DNA of 64,000 nucleotides from Hydrogenophaga sp. (GCF_030158645.1 NZ_JAOASO010000043.1:1-64000); one strand, 5' to 3'. Shown: positions 8,287 to 15,981, numbered from the stretch's first letter. Made by a program: numbers and translations. The notes: a model not told the origin generated them from the sequence alone.

Positions 8287-8665
8287 GGCTCTTCGGGCGC
8301 CGGGCGTGGGCAGCGGGTTTGCTGGCCTGGCGCTTGGGCAGGGTGAGCACCGGCGGCATGGGTTCGTGAAACCGGGAGTGCTGGCGCAACAGCATGGCGG
8401 CTTCAAAGCGCGTGCGCCGCTTGACCACCACATGCAGCAACAAGAGCGCCACGCCCACCGCCAGCGCCATCCAGGCCGGTGCCAGCAGGGCGCGTGAGGC
8501 CATCGTGAACCTCGGCTCGTCGGCCATGGCCAGGGACAGCATCCACAAACCACAGCCCGCGAGCAGGGAGCTCACCCCGTTGACCAGCAGCGGCTCGTGT
8601 TTGCGCCGCGCGGATTTGCGCGGTGCGGTGGGGGCCTCGTGCAGGCGGGCTCGTTTTTTTGACAT
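8261..8665 (-). CDS. two-helix membrane protein, hypothetical
   Basis: A 134-residue protein with a basic N-terminus (MSKKRARLHEAP), two predicted transmembrane helices ('VSSLLAGCGLWMLSLAM' and 'MALAVGVALLLLHVVV') and a basic, Pro-rich C-terminal tail. No known domain was recognised. Its 3' end overlaps that of the SRAP gene by 26 bases in a convergent arrangement. The ORF is supported by membrane-protein composition and the lack of a better frame. Confidence 0.6.
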   Translation of the reverse strand: MSKKRARLHEAPTAPRKSARRKHEPLLVNGVSSLLAGCGLWMLSLAMADEPRFTMASRALLAPAWMALAVGVALLLLHVVVKRRTRFEAAMLLRQHSRFHEPMPPVLTLPKRQASKPAAHARRPKSPTSAPDSP

Positions 8666-8788
8666 GCCTGTGCATCGTGCCGCCAGGCGGCGGTAAAAGG
8701 CACCCTTTCCCGACGAAGGAGGCCCATCACCGGCTGACCGCGCAGCCCTGCGCAGGCGAAGAAACGCTTTGTTTTAACCCGACGCCGA

Positions 8789-10054
8789 TCATGAGGACTT
8801 ACGGTTGATACCCGGCGGTGGTGAGCTCATCAGCTCGCCCGGCGCGGTGTCGATGTCGTGCTGCGACAGTGGGCGCGAATCACTGGCTTCACCCACCTCG
8901 GCCAGGGCGCGGCGTTCGGCCTGGTTGATCACGTCCATGGGCGTCGCGCCCTCGGGATCGAGCGTGATCACACCCATGCCCAGCTCGGGCGTGAACGGCT
9001 GGAAGGTCTGGCGCACGTCCATCACCGACATCGGCATGGCCACGGTGGAACGCAGGCGTGTCAGGGCTTCCAGCGTGGCCTGGTTCAGCTGGTCGGCGGC
9101 GAGCACCACCACGAAGCACCGCGGGTGGTAAAGCCCCACCACACACCGGAAGCCCGCAGCGCGGCGAACGCGCGCGGCCAGGGTGGTCAGGATCTGGTGC
9201 TCCGCGCCCTGACCCGGGGCATCCGCCAGCTCGTACAGGTTGCTCACATGCAGGCACACCACCGTGCACACACCGCCACGCCGTGCCGTGCGCCAGAACA
9301 CGTGTTCGACCTCGGCCAGCAGCGTGCCACCGGTGGGCAAGCCGGTGGCGGGCTCGGCGCCGGCTTCCAGGCGCGAGAGGCGCGCCAAGCGGCGGTTGTA
9401 CCGGTTGCGCACCAGGCCCAGCACCGACGCGATGAGGAAGTACGCCAGCGTGAGCACGGCGGTGGCCAGCCACACGCCCAGGCCCAGTCCAGGCAAGCCC
9501 AGACCTTTCGCATAGAGCCCCACAGTGGCGGCCGCCAGGCACACCATGCCCAGGCCCATCCAGCGCGCCAGCGGGTCGCCGAGCTTTGCAGCGCGAACCA
9601 CGGCGATCATGCCGAGCACCACCGGCACCAGGTTGGCGGTGGCCGCCAGCGCCAGCAACGCGTGAAAGTCCAGCGGGTCCACCTGCGAAGACACCGCGGC
9701 CAGCGCGAGCGCCACCAGCAGGATGGCCGTGCCGCCCAGCGCGGTGAGGTTGTGCACCAGCACGTCCTCGCGCACGCCACCGAGCCAGTTGCCCAGAAAG
9801 TACAGCGCCATGGCGCCCGCCAGCGGCCCCAGGCTGGCCTTGAGCACGATCATCAGTCGCGCCGGCAGATCCGGAAAAAACACCTCGGGCAGCCCCGTGA
9901 TGACGACACAGCTCGCACCCGCGATCAGCACGAAGAGCAGGTTGCGCACCGACCCCACCGAGCGGCTGGCCAACGCATCGCCCAGCGCCACGGCCGACAA
10001 GGTCAACAGACCACCCAGCATGGCGGACCACACGGCAATTTCAGAAACAGGCAT
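8789..10054 (-). CDS. membrane protein with degenerate GGDEF domain
   Basis: About seven hydrophobic helices (residues 1-235) are followed by a GGDEF-like domain. The usual DxLTGLxNR reads 'EPATGLPTGG', and the GGDEF signature position reads 'VGLYHPRCFVVVL', so the catalytic residues for c-di-GMP synthesis are absent. It is probably an inactive sensor or receptor relative of diguanylate cyclases. Two close starts exist (10063 and 10054); the track's 10096 is less likely. It is divergent from the DTW gene. Confidence 0.7.
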   Translation of the reverse strand: MPVSEIAVWSAMLGGLLTLSAVALGDALASRSVGSVRNLLFVLIAGASCVVITGLPEVFFPDLPARLMIVLKASLGPLAGAMALYFLGNWLGGVREDVLVHNLTALGGTAILLVALALAAVSSQVDPLDFHALLALAATANLVPVVLGMIAVVRAAKLGDPLARWMGLGMVCLAAATVGLYAKGLGLPGLGLGVWLATAVLTLAYFLIASVLGLVRNRYNRRLARLSRLEAGAEPATGLPTGGTLLAEVEHVFWRTARRGGVCTVVCLHVSNLYELADAPGQGAEHQILTTLAARVRRAAGFRCVVGLYHPRCFVVVLAADQLNQATLEALTRLRSTVAMPMSVMDVRQTFQPFTPELGMGVITLDPEGATPMDVINQAERRALAEVGEASDSRPLSQHDIDTAPGELMSSPPPGINRKSS

Positions 10055-10161
10055 GCGGGGCATTGTGGTGGGCTCGGCGCAAAGCTTCTGAGACAAATGT
10101 CACGCAGGCAACGGCAGGGGTGCTTTTTCCGGCGGACGTGCAGCGCCGAGCGGCCAGCGCC

Positions 10162-10167
10162 TACAGT
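10162..10167 (+). promoter_or_regulatory. -10-like hexamer before the DTW gene
   Basis: TACAGT ends 6 nt before the ATG at 10174; the intervening CCTCCC is not a Shine-Dalgarno. This is consistent with a leaderless or near-leaderless transcript. Confidence 0.35.
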
Positions 10168-10173
10168 CCTCCC

Positions 10174-10953
10174 ATGACCGTCGTGACAACCCAGCCGCCA
10201 GCCACCGAACCCCACCACGCGGTGCACCGCCTGCGCACACGCCGCCTGGCCGCCAGCGCCAAGCCGTTCGTGGCCCGCGGCTCGGGGGGTGGGCGCTGCG
10301 CCGACTGCCGCCTCGTGGTCAGCCACTGCGTGTGTGCCCTGCGGCCGCAGGCGACCACGCGCGCCGGCATGTGCCTCGTCATGGGCGACATCGAAGCGCT
10401 CAAGCCCAGCAACACCGGCTGGCTGGTGGCCGACGTGGTCAACGACACCTGGGCCTTCGGCTGGTCCCGCACAGCGGTGGACCCCGGCCTGCTCGCGTTG
10501 CTGGCCGATCCGCAGTGGCAGCCGGTGCTGGTGTTTCCCGGCGAGTTCGTCGAAGCCGGGCGCGTGGTGACCCAGCTGCCACCCCGGGCGTCGGGCGGCA
10601 AGAAGCCGCTCTTTGTGTTGCTCGACGGCACCTGGTCCGAAGCCCGCAAGATGTTTCGCAAGAGCCCCTACCTGGACCACCTGCCGGTGCTCAGCCTGCA
10701 CCCCGAGGAAGTGTCCAACTACCGGCTGCGCCGCTCGGCGCGCGAGAGCCATTTCTGCACCTCGGAAGTGGCGGCGCTGTGCCTCGCGCTGGCCGGTGAA
10801 ACCCACGCAGGCGAGAGCCTGGCGGCCTGGCTCGACGTTTTCACGGAGCACTACCTCAGCGCCAAACGCAGCGTCGTCCTCGATCGCGAGAGCGACGCGC
10901 ACCAGCGGCTGCAAGCGCTGGCCGATCCGGGCCGCGCCGCCCCGTCGGTCTGA
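10174..10953 (+). CDS. DTW domain tRNA-uridine aminocarboxypropyltransferase
   Basis: The protein has 259 residues. It has the cysteine block '[13 protein letters not shown]', the SAM-binding 'VLVFPGE' region, the name-giving '[12 protein letters not shown]' motif, and a '[20 protein letters not shown]' block. All are typical of the TapT/YfiP and TSR3-related DTW family, which adds the acp group to tRNA uridine (acp3U47 in E. coli). The N-terminal Cys cluster is a probable zinc site. The start at 10174 is preferred over the track's 10063, which runs back into the divergent promoter region. Confidence 0.85.
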   Translation: MTVVTTQPPATEPHHAVHRLRTRRLAASAKPFVARGSGGGRCADCRLVVSHCVCALRPQATTRAGMCLVMGDIEALKPSNTGWLVADVVNDTWAFGWSRTAVDPGLLALLADPQWQPVLVFPGEFVEAGRVVTQLPPRASGGKKPLFVLLDGTWSEARKMFRKSPYLDHLPVLSLHPEEVSNYRLRRSARESHFCTSEVAALCLALAGETHAGESLAAWLDVFTEHYLSAKRSVVLDRESDAHQRLQALADPGRAAPSV

Positions 10954-10963
10954 GGCCCGGTGC

Positions 10964-10969
10964 TAAGCT
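10964..10969 (+). promoter_or_regulatory. -10-like hexamer before rluE
   Basis: TAAGCT ends 7 nt before the ATG at 10977, in the 23-nt gap after the DTW gene. It belongs to the recurrent near-start hexamer set; support is weak. Confidence 0.25.
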
Positions 10970-10976
10970 GCCCGCC

Positions 10977-11525
10977 ATGCTTTTGGCACCCGCTTCCCGC
11001 TTGATCTGCTTCAACAAACCCTATGGCGTGCTGAGCCAGTTCACGCCCGAGGGGCGCTGGCGCGGCCTCAAGGACTTCATCGACATCCCGGGCGTGTACG
11101 TGGCCGGTCGGCTCGATGCCGACAGCGAAGGTCTGCTGCTGCTCACCAACGATGGCCAGCTGCAGGCCCGCATCAGCGACCCGCGCCACAAGATGGAAAA
11201 AACCTACTGGGTGCAGGTGGAAGGTGTGCCCGATGAAGCCGCACTCGCGGCGTTGCGCCAGGGCGTGCAACTCAACGACGGCCCCACGCGCCCCGCCCGA
11301 GCGCGCCTCATGCCCGAACCTTCCCCCTTGTGGGAACGCAACCCGCCGGTCCGCTTTCGCCAGTCCATCCCCACCAGCTGGCTGGAGCTGGTGATCAGCG
11401 AGGGGCGCAACCGCCAGGTGCGCCGCATGACCGCCGCTGTGGGCCACCCCACGCTGCGGCTCATCCGCGCGGCCATCGGGCCGCACGCGCTGGAGGGTCT
11501 GGCGCCCGGTGCGCTGCGCGGTTGA
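10977..11525 (+). CDS. rluE: RluE-type 23S rRNA pseudouridine synthase
   Basis: The 182-residue RsuA/RluE-family enzyme carries the catalytic motif '[13 protein letters not shown]' (Asp within motif II), the '[12 protein letters not shown]' motif I, and '[21 protein letters not shown]' near the end. It lacks the N-terminal S4 domain, which fits RluE (23S U2457 in E. coli) rather than RsuA or RluB/F. It converts uridine to pseudouridine in rRNA. The gene is downstream of the DTW tRNA-modification gene, forming a small RNA-modification cluster. Confidence 0.88.
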   Translation: MLLAPASRLICFNKPYGVLSQFTPEGRWRGLKDFIDIPGVYVAGRLDADSEGLLLLTNDGQLQARISDPRHKMEKTYWVQVEGVPDEAALAALRQGVQLNDGPTRPARARLMPEPSPLWERNPPVRFRQSIPTSWLELVISEGRNRQVRRMTAAVGHPTLRLIRAAIGPHALEGLAPGALRG

Positions 11526-11543
11526 ACACGGCAGACCAAACAC

Positions 11544-12185
11544 ATGGCCAACAAGATCCTGCTCACCGGGTTTGACGCCTTCGGCGGCGCCACGCTCAAC
11601 CCCAGCTGGCTCGCCGTGCGCGCCCTGCACGACCGGCAGATCCTCGGCCACACGGTGGTGGCCGCGCAGCTGCCCACGGTGTTCGATGCTTCGTTGACTG
11701 CACTGAACGCGCTGCTGACGCAGCACCGGCCTGCGCTCGTCATCTGCGTGGGCCAGGCTGGTGGGCGCAGCGCAATCTCGCTGGAGCGCGTGGCCATCAA
11801 CGTGAACGACGCGCCCATCGCCGACAACGCAGGCGGTCAACCGGTGGACACACCGGTGAAGCCCGGCGCCCCGGCGGCCTACTTCACCAGTCTGCCCATC
11901 AAGGCCATGCTGGCCGCGCTGCAAGCCGACGGCGTGGCCGCCGAGGTGTCGCAAACCGCCGGCACCTTCGTCTGCAACCACGTGTTTTACGGGCTCATGC
12001 ACGCCCTGGCCACACGACGCGAACTGAAGCACACGCGCGGGGGGTTCATCCACGTGCCCTGGCTGCCCGAGCAAGGCACACCCGGCATGGCGCTGGACGA
12101 CATCGTGCGCGGCCTGCGGCTCGCATTGCGCTGCGCCCTGCAGGTGGACAAAGACGCCGCGCTGGGCGCCGGTGCCACGAACTGA
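11544..12185 (+). CDS. pcp: pyroglutamyl-peptidase I
   Basis: The protein has 213 residues. The catalytic triad is intact: Glu81 in 'SLERVAIN', Cys144 in 'GTFVCNHVFYG' and His170 in 'GFIHVPWLP'. The N-terminal 'ILLTGFDAFGG' is the family signature. It is a cytosolic peptidase that removes N-terminal pyroglutamate from peptides. Length is normal and it starts 18 nt after rluE, so it may be cotranscribed. Confidence 0.95.
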   Translation: MANKILLTGFDAFGGATLNPSWLAVRALHDRQILGHTVVAAQLPTVFDASLTALNALLTQHRPALVICVGQAGGRSAISLERVAINVNDAPIADNAGGQPVDTPVKPGAPAAYFTSLPIKAMLAALQADGVAAEVSQTAGTFVCNHVFYGLMHALATRRELKHTRGGFIHVPWLPEQGTPGMALDDIVRGLRLALRCALQVDKDAALGAGATN

Positions 12186-12198
12186 AGCCGCCGCAGCC

Positions 12199-12525
12199 TC
12201 AGGCCTGCCAGACCCCGAAGCCCGCCGAGCGCAGGTCGATGCCGATCTCGATCTCCTTCTCCACCGCGTCGTCGTACTGCATCGGGTTGAAGCCCTCGTA
12301 CAGATCGGGCAGCAGCCGCAGCCCGTACTTCATCACATACGCATTCGACTGAATCCCCGCCTTGTGCTTGTCGAACCGCACGTCCGGGTCCAGCCCGGTC
12401 ATGCCCACGTACACACAGGGCTTGCCGTCGATGTAGCCCGGGTTGTTCTTGCGAAAGCGCGGTTCCAGCAGCACGTCGTTGTGCAGCTCGATGACGTAGA
12501 CGTGGTGGTTGGGGCGGCGGGCCAT
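12199..12525 (-). CDS. GIY-YIG-like small protein
   Basis: The protein has 108 residues. The order 'HVYVIEL' ... 'PCVYVGMTGLDPDVRFDKHKAG' ... 'DAVEKEIEIG' resembles a divergent GIY-YIG nuclease domain (GIY and YIG strands, Arg/His helix, late Glu), but GIY reads VYV and YIG reads YVG. Activity is therefore uncertain. Its ATG directly abuts the stop of the HEPN-like gene (TAGATG), so translation is probably coupled and it forms the third gene of an MNT/HEPN operon. The family also occurs as a solo gene, so the link could be incidental. Confidence 0.55.
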   Translation of the reverse strand: MARRPNHHVYVIELHNDVLLEPRFRKNNPGYIDGKPCVYVGMTGLDPDVRFDKHKAGIQSNAYVMKYGLRLLPDLYEGFNPMQYDDAVEKEIEIGIDLRSAGFGVWQA

Positions 12526-12933
12526 CTACGCGTTCAAGGCCTTTACAACCTGCTCTGCTGCCGTGATCAGATCGGTCACCAAGCGTTCGTCCACTTCCAT
12601 CAACCCCTCGTACTCGCCGAGGTTGCGTTTGTTGTGGCAAAGGTCCAGCACGCGCCACACCGCTGGCCCCAAACCCAGCGTGTGAGGCAGCACCTGAAAG
12701 ACGATGTAGCGATTACTCGCTCGGTAGCCTTTGCAGCGCAATGCCGCCAAGCAAAGGGCGTGGGCAGCGTTGTAGGCGAGGTCGAAACGACTTTCCAGCG
12801 CCAGCGAGACGTTGCGCGCATCGGCCAACCGTGCTTTTCCGGTGCGGATCAAGCCCGCTGTTTCGCTGTCATCCGGTGCCTCGGCTTTCAAGGCCTTGCC
12901 GGGACCGCTCAAGTTTTCAAGTGCTTGTGTCAT
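12526..12933 (-). CDS. HEPN-like protein, partner of MNT nucleotidyltransferase
   Basis: An all-helical 135-residue protein with 'SRFDLAYNAAHALCLAALRCKGYR' and 'RVLDLCHNKRNLGEYEG', which is HEPN-like in layout. The canonical RNase motif R-x4-6-H is not seen: the His precedes the Arg (HNKRN), and a Tyr occupies the distal position. It overlaps the upstream MNT gene by 17 bases, as HEPN/MNT pairs often do. It may be the toxin or accessory half of a toxin-antitoxin-like unit. Function is inferred from pairing only. Confidence 0.6.
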   Translation of the reverse strand: MTQALENLSGPGKALKAEAPDDSETAGLIRTGKARLADARNVSLALESRFDLAYNAAHALCLAALRCKGYRASNRYIVFQVLPHTLGLGPAVWRVLDLCHNKRNLGEYEGLMEVDERLVTDLITAAEQVVKALNA

Positions 12934-13534
12934 GGGTCGGCTCCTCCTCGCCGATCAGCCATATCTTGGGCTGTTGCATCACACGTGTGACGAACGCATT
13001 GTCTTGGGCGACACGCCGCTCAAACTCCTCGGGGGTATAGATCGTGGGGTTCACCGTGCGCCCCAGCGTGTGGGCTGCGGCCTCCAATGCGCCAAACACT
13101 TCCCCGTAGCGCAGACTGGGACTCACGATCAACAGGTCCACGTCGCTTTGTGCCGTGTCTTGCTGGCTGGCCATGGAACCAAACACAAAAGCCCGTTGGA
13201 TCGCCGGCGCCATGGGCGCCAGAGCGGCGCGCAACACATCGCCCAGCCCCATGGTCTTGAGCACCAGCCCTCGCAGCTCGGCAAATACCGGAGAAGCCGC
13301 GTTGGCCTGGTAGTGCTTCTGGTTGCCCTGTTTCCGCACGGTGATGAGGCCTGCGTCGCACAGCCCCGCTAGCTCGCGCTGTACTGCGCCCGTGCCGGAT
13401 TGAGCCATCGCGATCAATTCATTGGCGTAAAAACTTCGGTCGGGCGTGCCAAACAGGACGGCCAATACCCGTTGCCGGACCTTGGGGAACAAGGCGTCGG
13501 CTGTGCCGGAGAGGAGCGGTGCGTTTGTATTCAT
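12917..13534 (-). CDS. winged-helix MNT-type nucleotidyltransferase (antitoxin-like)
   Basis: The 205-residue protein combines an N-terminal winged-helix DNA-binding domain (about 10-85; 'SFYANELIAMAQSGTGAVQRELAGL') with a minimal nucleotidyltransferase domain bearing 'VFGSMASQQ' and 'SDVDLLIV' (the GSx and DxD pattern). Such proteins AMPylate or otherwise restrain a HEPN partner and often repress their own operon. The start at 13534 (MNTNAPLL) has an operator-like palindrome directly upstream; the track's 13597 start would run through the promoter. First gene of the three-gene operon. Confidence 0.8.
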   Translation of the reverse strand: MNTNAPLLSGTADALFPKVRQRVLAVLFGTPDRSFYANELIAMAQSGTGAVQRELAGLCDAGLITVRKQGNQKHYQANAASPVFAELRGLVLKTMGLGDVLRAALAPMAPAIQRAFVFGSMASQQDTAQSDVDLLIVSPSLRYGEVFGALEAAAHTLGRTVNPTIYTPEEFERRVAQDNAFVTRVMQQPKIWLIGEEEPTHDTST

Positions 13535-13547
13535 ACCCAAATTGGGT
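13535..13547. promoter_or_regulatory. operator-like palindrome touching the MNT start codon
   Basis: The sequence ACCCAAATTGGGT has perfect 6-nt arms around one central base and sits immediately before the ATG at 13534. It would overlap the transcription start expected from the TATTAT -10-like hexamer next to it. The MNT protein has a winged-helix domain, so autoregulation here is a reasonable inference. Confidence 0.6.
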
Positions 13548-13550
13548 CCA

Positions 13551-13556
13551 ATAATA
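13551..13556 (-). promoter_or_regulatory. -10-like element of the MNT/HEPN operon
   Basis: TATTAT on the minus strand lies 16 nt before the ATG, leaving a leader of about 10 nt or less and no Shine-Dalgarno. No convincing -35 was found. Confidence 0.4.
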
Positions 13557-13603
13557 CCTTGTTTGGGGTTTATCGGTGCGGCAAAACATCCGGCCACACG
13601 AGC

Positions 13604-14080
13604 TCAGTCGCCGCTTAGAACAGCCCTCATGCGCTCACCCACCACCGACATCGCCCGCCCGAAGCCCGCCACCCAGCGCAGTGATTCGGGCTCAATGACG
13701 AACAGCGAAAAATCGCCAAACGAAAACAGCGGTTCGGCGTCGGGCAGTTTGGCCAGGTAGGCCTCGCGCGCCTGCGCGTGCCCGGCCGAGTCGGGTGGGT
13801 AGGGACGTGCTTGACCTTGCAGGCTGGCGCGGGGCAGGGCCAGCGGTGAATCGCCAACCGCCAGCGGCGCAGTGACCAGCAGCGCCACGGCGGGGTTGTG
13901 CAGCATGTCCTGCGTGTGGGTGGCGAGCTGGCTCACGTGAATGACGAAGCCCGTGCCATCGGGCAGCAGCGCGAACGGCACCATGGACACGGCGGGGGCG
14001 CCCTTGTGCAGCGTGGCCAGCGAGGCCACGGGCTGCGTGCGCAGCAAAGACATGAGTGCGGCGGATTCGGAAGCGTCCAT
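13604..14080 (-). CDS. HugZ/pyridoxamine 5'-phosphate oxidase family protein
   Basis: A 158-residue split-barrel flavin- or heme-binding protein. 'QPVASLATLHKGAPAVSMVPF' is the typical first strand pair of the PNPOx-like fold, followed by 'FVIHVSQLATHTQDML' and 'RASLQGQA' as in HugZ/heme-utilisation relatives. The later 'FGDFSLFVIEPESLRWVAGFGRA' is also characteristic of that subgroup. The start is placed at 14080 (MDASESAAL), 8 nt after the LysR gene's stop; the track's 14302 is readthrough. Possible roles are heme or FMN binding; the substrate is unproven. Confidence 0.8.
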   Translation of the reverse strand: MDASESAALMSLLRTQPVASLATLHKGAPAVSMVPFALLPDGTGFVIHVSQLATHTQDMLHNPAVALLVTAPLAVGDSPLALPRASLQGQARPYPPDSAGHAQAREAYLAKLPDAEPLFSFGDFSLFVIEPESLRWVAGFGRAMSVVGERMRAVLSGD

Positions 14081-14088
14081 GGGGCTGG

Positions 14089-15024
14089 TCAGGCTGTGGG
14101 TTTCCCGGGCCGTGAAGCCAGCGGCGCATGCACCGCCATCAGCTCCACCACCCAGTCGATGAAGGCCCGCAGTTTCGCACTCACATGGCGGTTCGGCGGG
14201 AAGGCCACGTACATCGGCATGGCATCGACGCGCCAGCCGTCGAACAGTGGCACCAGCTCGCCGCGCGCTGCGTGGTCGCGCGCCATGTACTGCGGCAGCC
14301 ACAGCACGCCCATGCCCGCCACGCCGGCCGCCAGGTAGGCGTTGCCGTCGTCCACCGCCACCGCATGGCGCCTCTGCACTTGAACGCGCTCGCCATCGCG
14401 TTGCAGGCCCATGGGCGCCACCGTGCCGCTGCGCGCGCGCAGGTAGCCCACCGTGCGGTGGTGCGGGTCTTCCAGCTCAGCCGGGTGCAGCGGCGTGCCG
14501 GCGCGCTGCAGGTAGCTGGGCGCGGCGTACACGCCGATCGGCAGATCACCCACGTGGCGCGCGATCAACGACGGGTCGGTGATTTCGCCGCCGCGCAGCA
14601 CGCCGTCCACGTTGTCGCCGATCAGGTCCACCATGCGGTCGCTCACGCCCATGTGCAGCTGGATCTCGGGGTAGCGCGCGTGAAACGCCGGCAGCGCCGG
14701 CATCAGGATCAGGCGGGCCAGCGGGCTGGGCACGTCCACACGCAGGCGCCCGCGCGGCGAGGCCACTGCGCTGGAGAGGCTGGTGTCCGCGTCCTCCATG
14801 TCGGCCAGCAGGCGCACCACGCGCTCGTAGTAAGCGGCGCCATCCGCCGTCACCTTCACCTGCCGCGTGGTGCGGTTCAGCAGCTTCACGCGCAGCCGCG
14901 CCTCCAGCTGCTGCACCAGTTGCGTCACCGTGGTCTTGCTCATGTGCAGCGTCTGCGCCGCCTTGGTGAAGCTGCCGGCTTCCACCACGCGGGCAAAGGC
15001 CTGCATCGCGTCGAATCGGTCCAT
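14089..15024 (-). CDS. LysR-family transcriptional regulator
   Basis: 311 residues with the canonical N-terminal winged helix-turn-helix (MDRFDAMQAFARVVEAGSFTKAAQTLHMSKTTVTQLVQQLE) and a periplasmic-binding-like effector domain. It is divergent from the RidA gene, with a T-N11-A box between them, and immediately upstream of the HugZ-like gene on its own strand. It likely controls one or both neighbours. The CrgA/AaeR-like subgroup is suggested by the 'LLNRTTRQVKVT' block. The effector is unknown. Confidence 0.92.
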   Translation of the reverse strand: MDRFDAMQAFARVVEAGSFTKAAQTLHMSKTTVTQLVQQLEARLRVKLLNRTTRQVKVTADGAAYYERVVRLLADMEDADTSLSSAVASPRGRLRVDVPSPLARLILMPALPAFHARYPEIQLHMGVSDRMVDLIGDNVDGVLRGGEITDPSLIARHVGDLPIGVYAAPSYLQRAGTPLHPAELEDPHHRTVGYLRARSGTVAPMGLQRDGERVQVQRRHAVAVDDGNAYLAAGVAGMGVLWLPQYMARDHAARGELVPLFDGWRVDAMPMYVAFPPNRHVSAKLRAFIDWVVELMAVHAPLASRPGKPTA

Positions 15025-15048
15025 GTCGGTTCCTCACACCGGTTTGAT

Positions 15049-15067
15049 TGTTTGGAAACGCCAAACA
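15049..15067. promoter_or_regulatory. LysR-type binding box
   Basis: TGTTTGG-N5-CCAAACA is a perfect 7-nt-arm inverted repeat containing the T-N11-A signature of LysR sites. It lies between the divergent lysR (start 15024) and ridA (start 15150) genes, so it probably serves both promoters. Confidence 0.65.
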
Positions 15068-15149
15068 GTCATTGTGCGACTGGCCTGTTTATCCCTGGGC
15101 CGCCGGTGCCTAGAGTCCATGCATTCCAACCACCTTCAAGAGGCTTTGC

Positions 15150-15554
15150 ATGTCCGCACGTGACGTTGTCTTTCCCGCCGGGCGCCAGGCGCTCTATGAA
15201 AAAAACCGCTACTCGCCGGCGATCCGGTCCAACGGTTTTCTGTTCGTCTCAGGCCAGGTGGGCAGCCGCCCCGATGGTTCACCCGAGCCCGACCTGCAAG
15301 CCCAGGTGCGGCTCGCGTTCGACAACCTCAACGCCATCCTCTCGGCCGCCGGGTGCACGTTCAAAGACGTGGTCGACGTGACCGTCTTCATCGTCGATCC
15401 CGAGCCCAAGTTTGAAACCATCTGGACAGAGCTCACCAAGCATTGGGGCGACGCACCGTACCCCACGCTCACCGGCGTCGGCGTGACCTGGCTCTACGGC
15501 TTTGATTTCGAGATCAAGGTGATTGCGAAGCTGCCGGAGGCCGTGGCGGCCTGA
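15150..15554 (+). CDS. RidA/YjgF family protein
   Basis: 134 residues with 'NRYSPAIRSNGFLFVSGQVG', 'QVRLAFDNLNAILSAAGCTFKDVVDVTVFIVD' and 'PYPTLTGVGVTWLYG', matching the YjgF/YER057c/UK114 fold. Some members deaminate reactive enamine or imine intermediates; the conserved RidA Arg near the C-terminus is not evident, so this may belong to another subfamily. It is probably regulated by the divergent LysR gene. Downstream it runs into a truncated hepT sequence on the other strand. Confidence 0.85.
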   Translation: MSARDVVFPAGRQALYEKNRYSPAIRSNGFLFVSGQVGSRPDGSPEPDLQAQVRLAFDNLNAILSAAGCTFKDVVDVTVFIVDPEPKFETIWTELTKHWGDAPYPTLTGVGVTWLYGFDFEIKVIAKLPEAVAA

Positions 15555-15563
15555 TCTGCGTGG

Positions 15564-15615
15564 CCAGAGCCGTTTCCCGCACGTCCCACAGGAAGGCGCG
15601 CGGATCACGCTGCAT
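15564..15615 (-). pseudogene. truncated hepT toxin remnant
   Basis: An ATG inside the last codons of mntA (TATGCAGCGTGA) opens the frame MQRDPRAFLWDVRETAL, which matches the usual start of HepT (DUF86) toxins and their usual overlap with mntA. After about 17 codons the similarity ends and the frame continues into sequence antisense to ridA, stopping at 15514. The catalytic HEPN Arg/His motif is gone. This is best read as a deletion remnant. Confidence 0.65.
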
Positions 15616-15913
15616 AGATGGCTTCGCGATGGCGGTTGATGTTGGCCAGCACGTATGGATTGCGCACCGCGCCGGGTTCGACCAAGTCCACACCCCGGCC
15701 GAGCAATTGCTCCAGATCTGACTTGGCGCCAAAGAAGGAATTCAGATCGGGGTAGACGCCCGGGGCGAACTCCACCAGAAAGTCCGCGTCGCTGCTGTCG
15801 GGGTTGAAGTCATCGGCACGCGCAGCCGAGCCGAACACTTCCAGCCGGCGAATGCCGTGGCGCTGGCAGATGGCAGCGATGCCTGAGCGGTGTTGGGCGA
15901 TGGCGGGATGCAT
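15605..15913 (-). CDS. mntA: MntA-type nucleotidyltransferase antitoxin (toxin partner lost)
   Basis: 102 residues, with 'RLEVFGSAARADDFNPDSSDADFLVEF' carrying the GSxAR...SDxDxLV nucleotidyltransferase pattern of MntA, followed by 'LEQLLGRGVDLVEPGAVRNPYVLANI'. MntA AMPylates and inactivates the HEPN toxin HepT. Here the partner is truncated to a stub directly downstream, so the antitoxin appears orphaned. A TACACT hexamer lies 7 nt before the ATG. The gene may be decaying or may act on HepT proteins elsewhere. Confidence 0.85.
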   Translation of the reverse strand: MHPAIAQHRSGIAAICQRHGIRRLEVFGSAARADDFNPDSSDADFLVEFAPGVYPDLNSFFGAKSDLEQLLGRGVDLVEPGAVRNPYVLANINRHREAIYAA

Positions 15914-15920
15914 GATGCCG

Positions 15921-15926
15921 AGTGTA
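15921..15926 (-). promoter_or_regulatory. -10-like hexamer before mntA
   Basis: TACACT on the minus strand ends 7 nt before the ATG at 15913, with no Shine-Dalgarno between. It is part of the recurrent near-start set. Confidence 0.3.
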
Positions 15927-15981
15927 TCGACGGACCGCGCTGGTCAGCAATGCCGGGGCATCAAGCTACCGCGCCCAGGCC

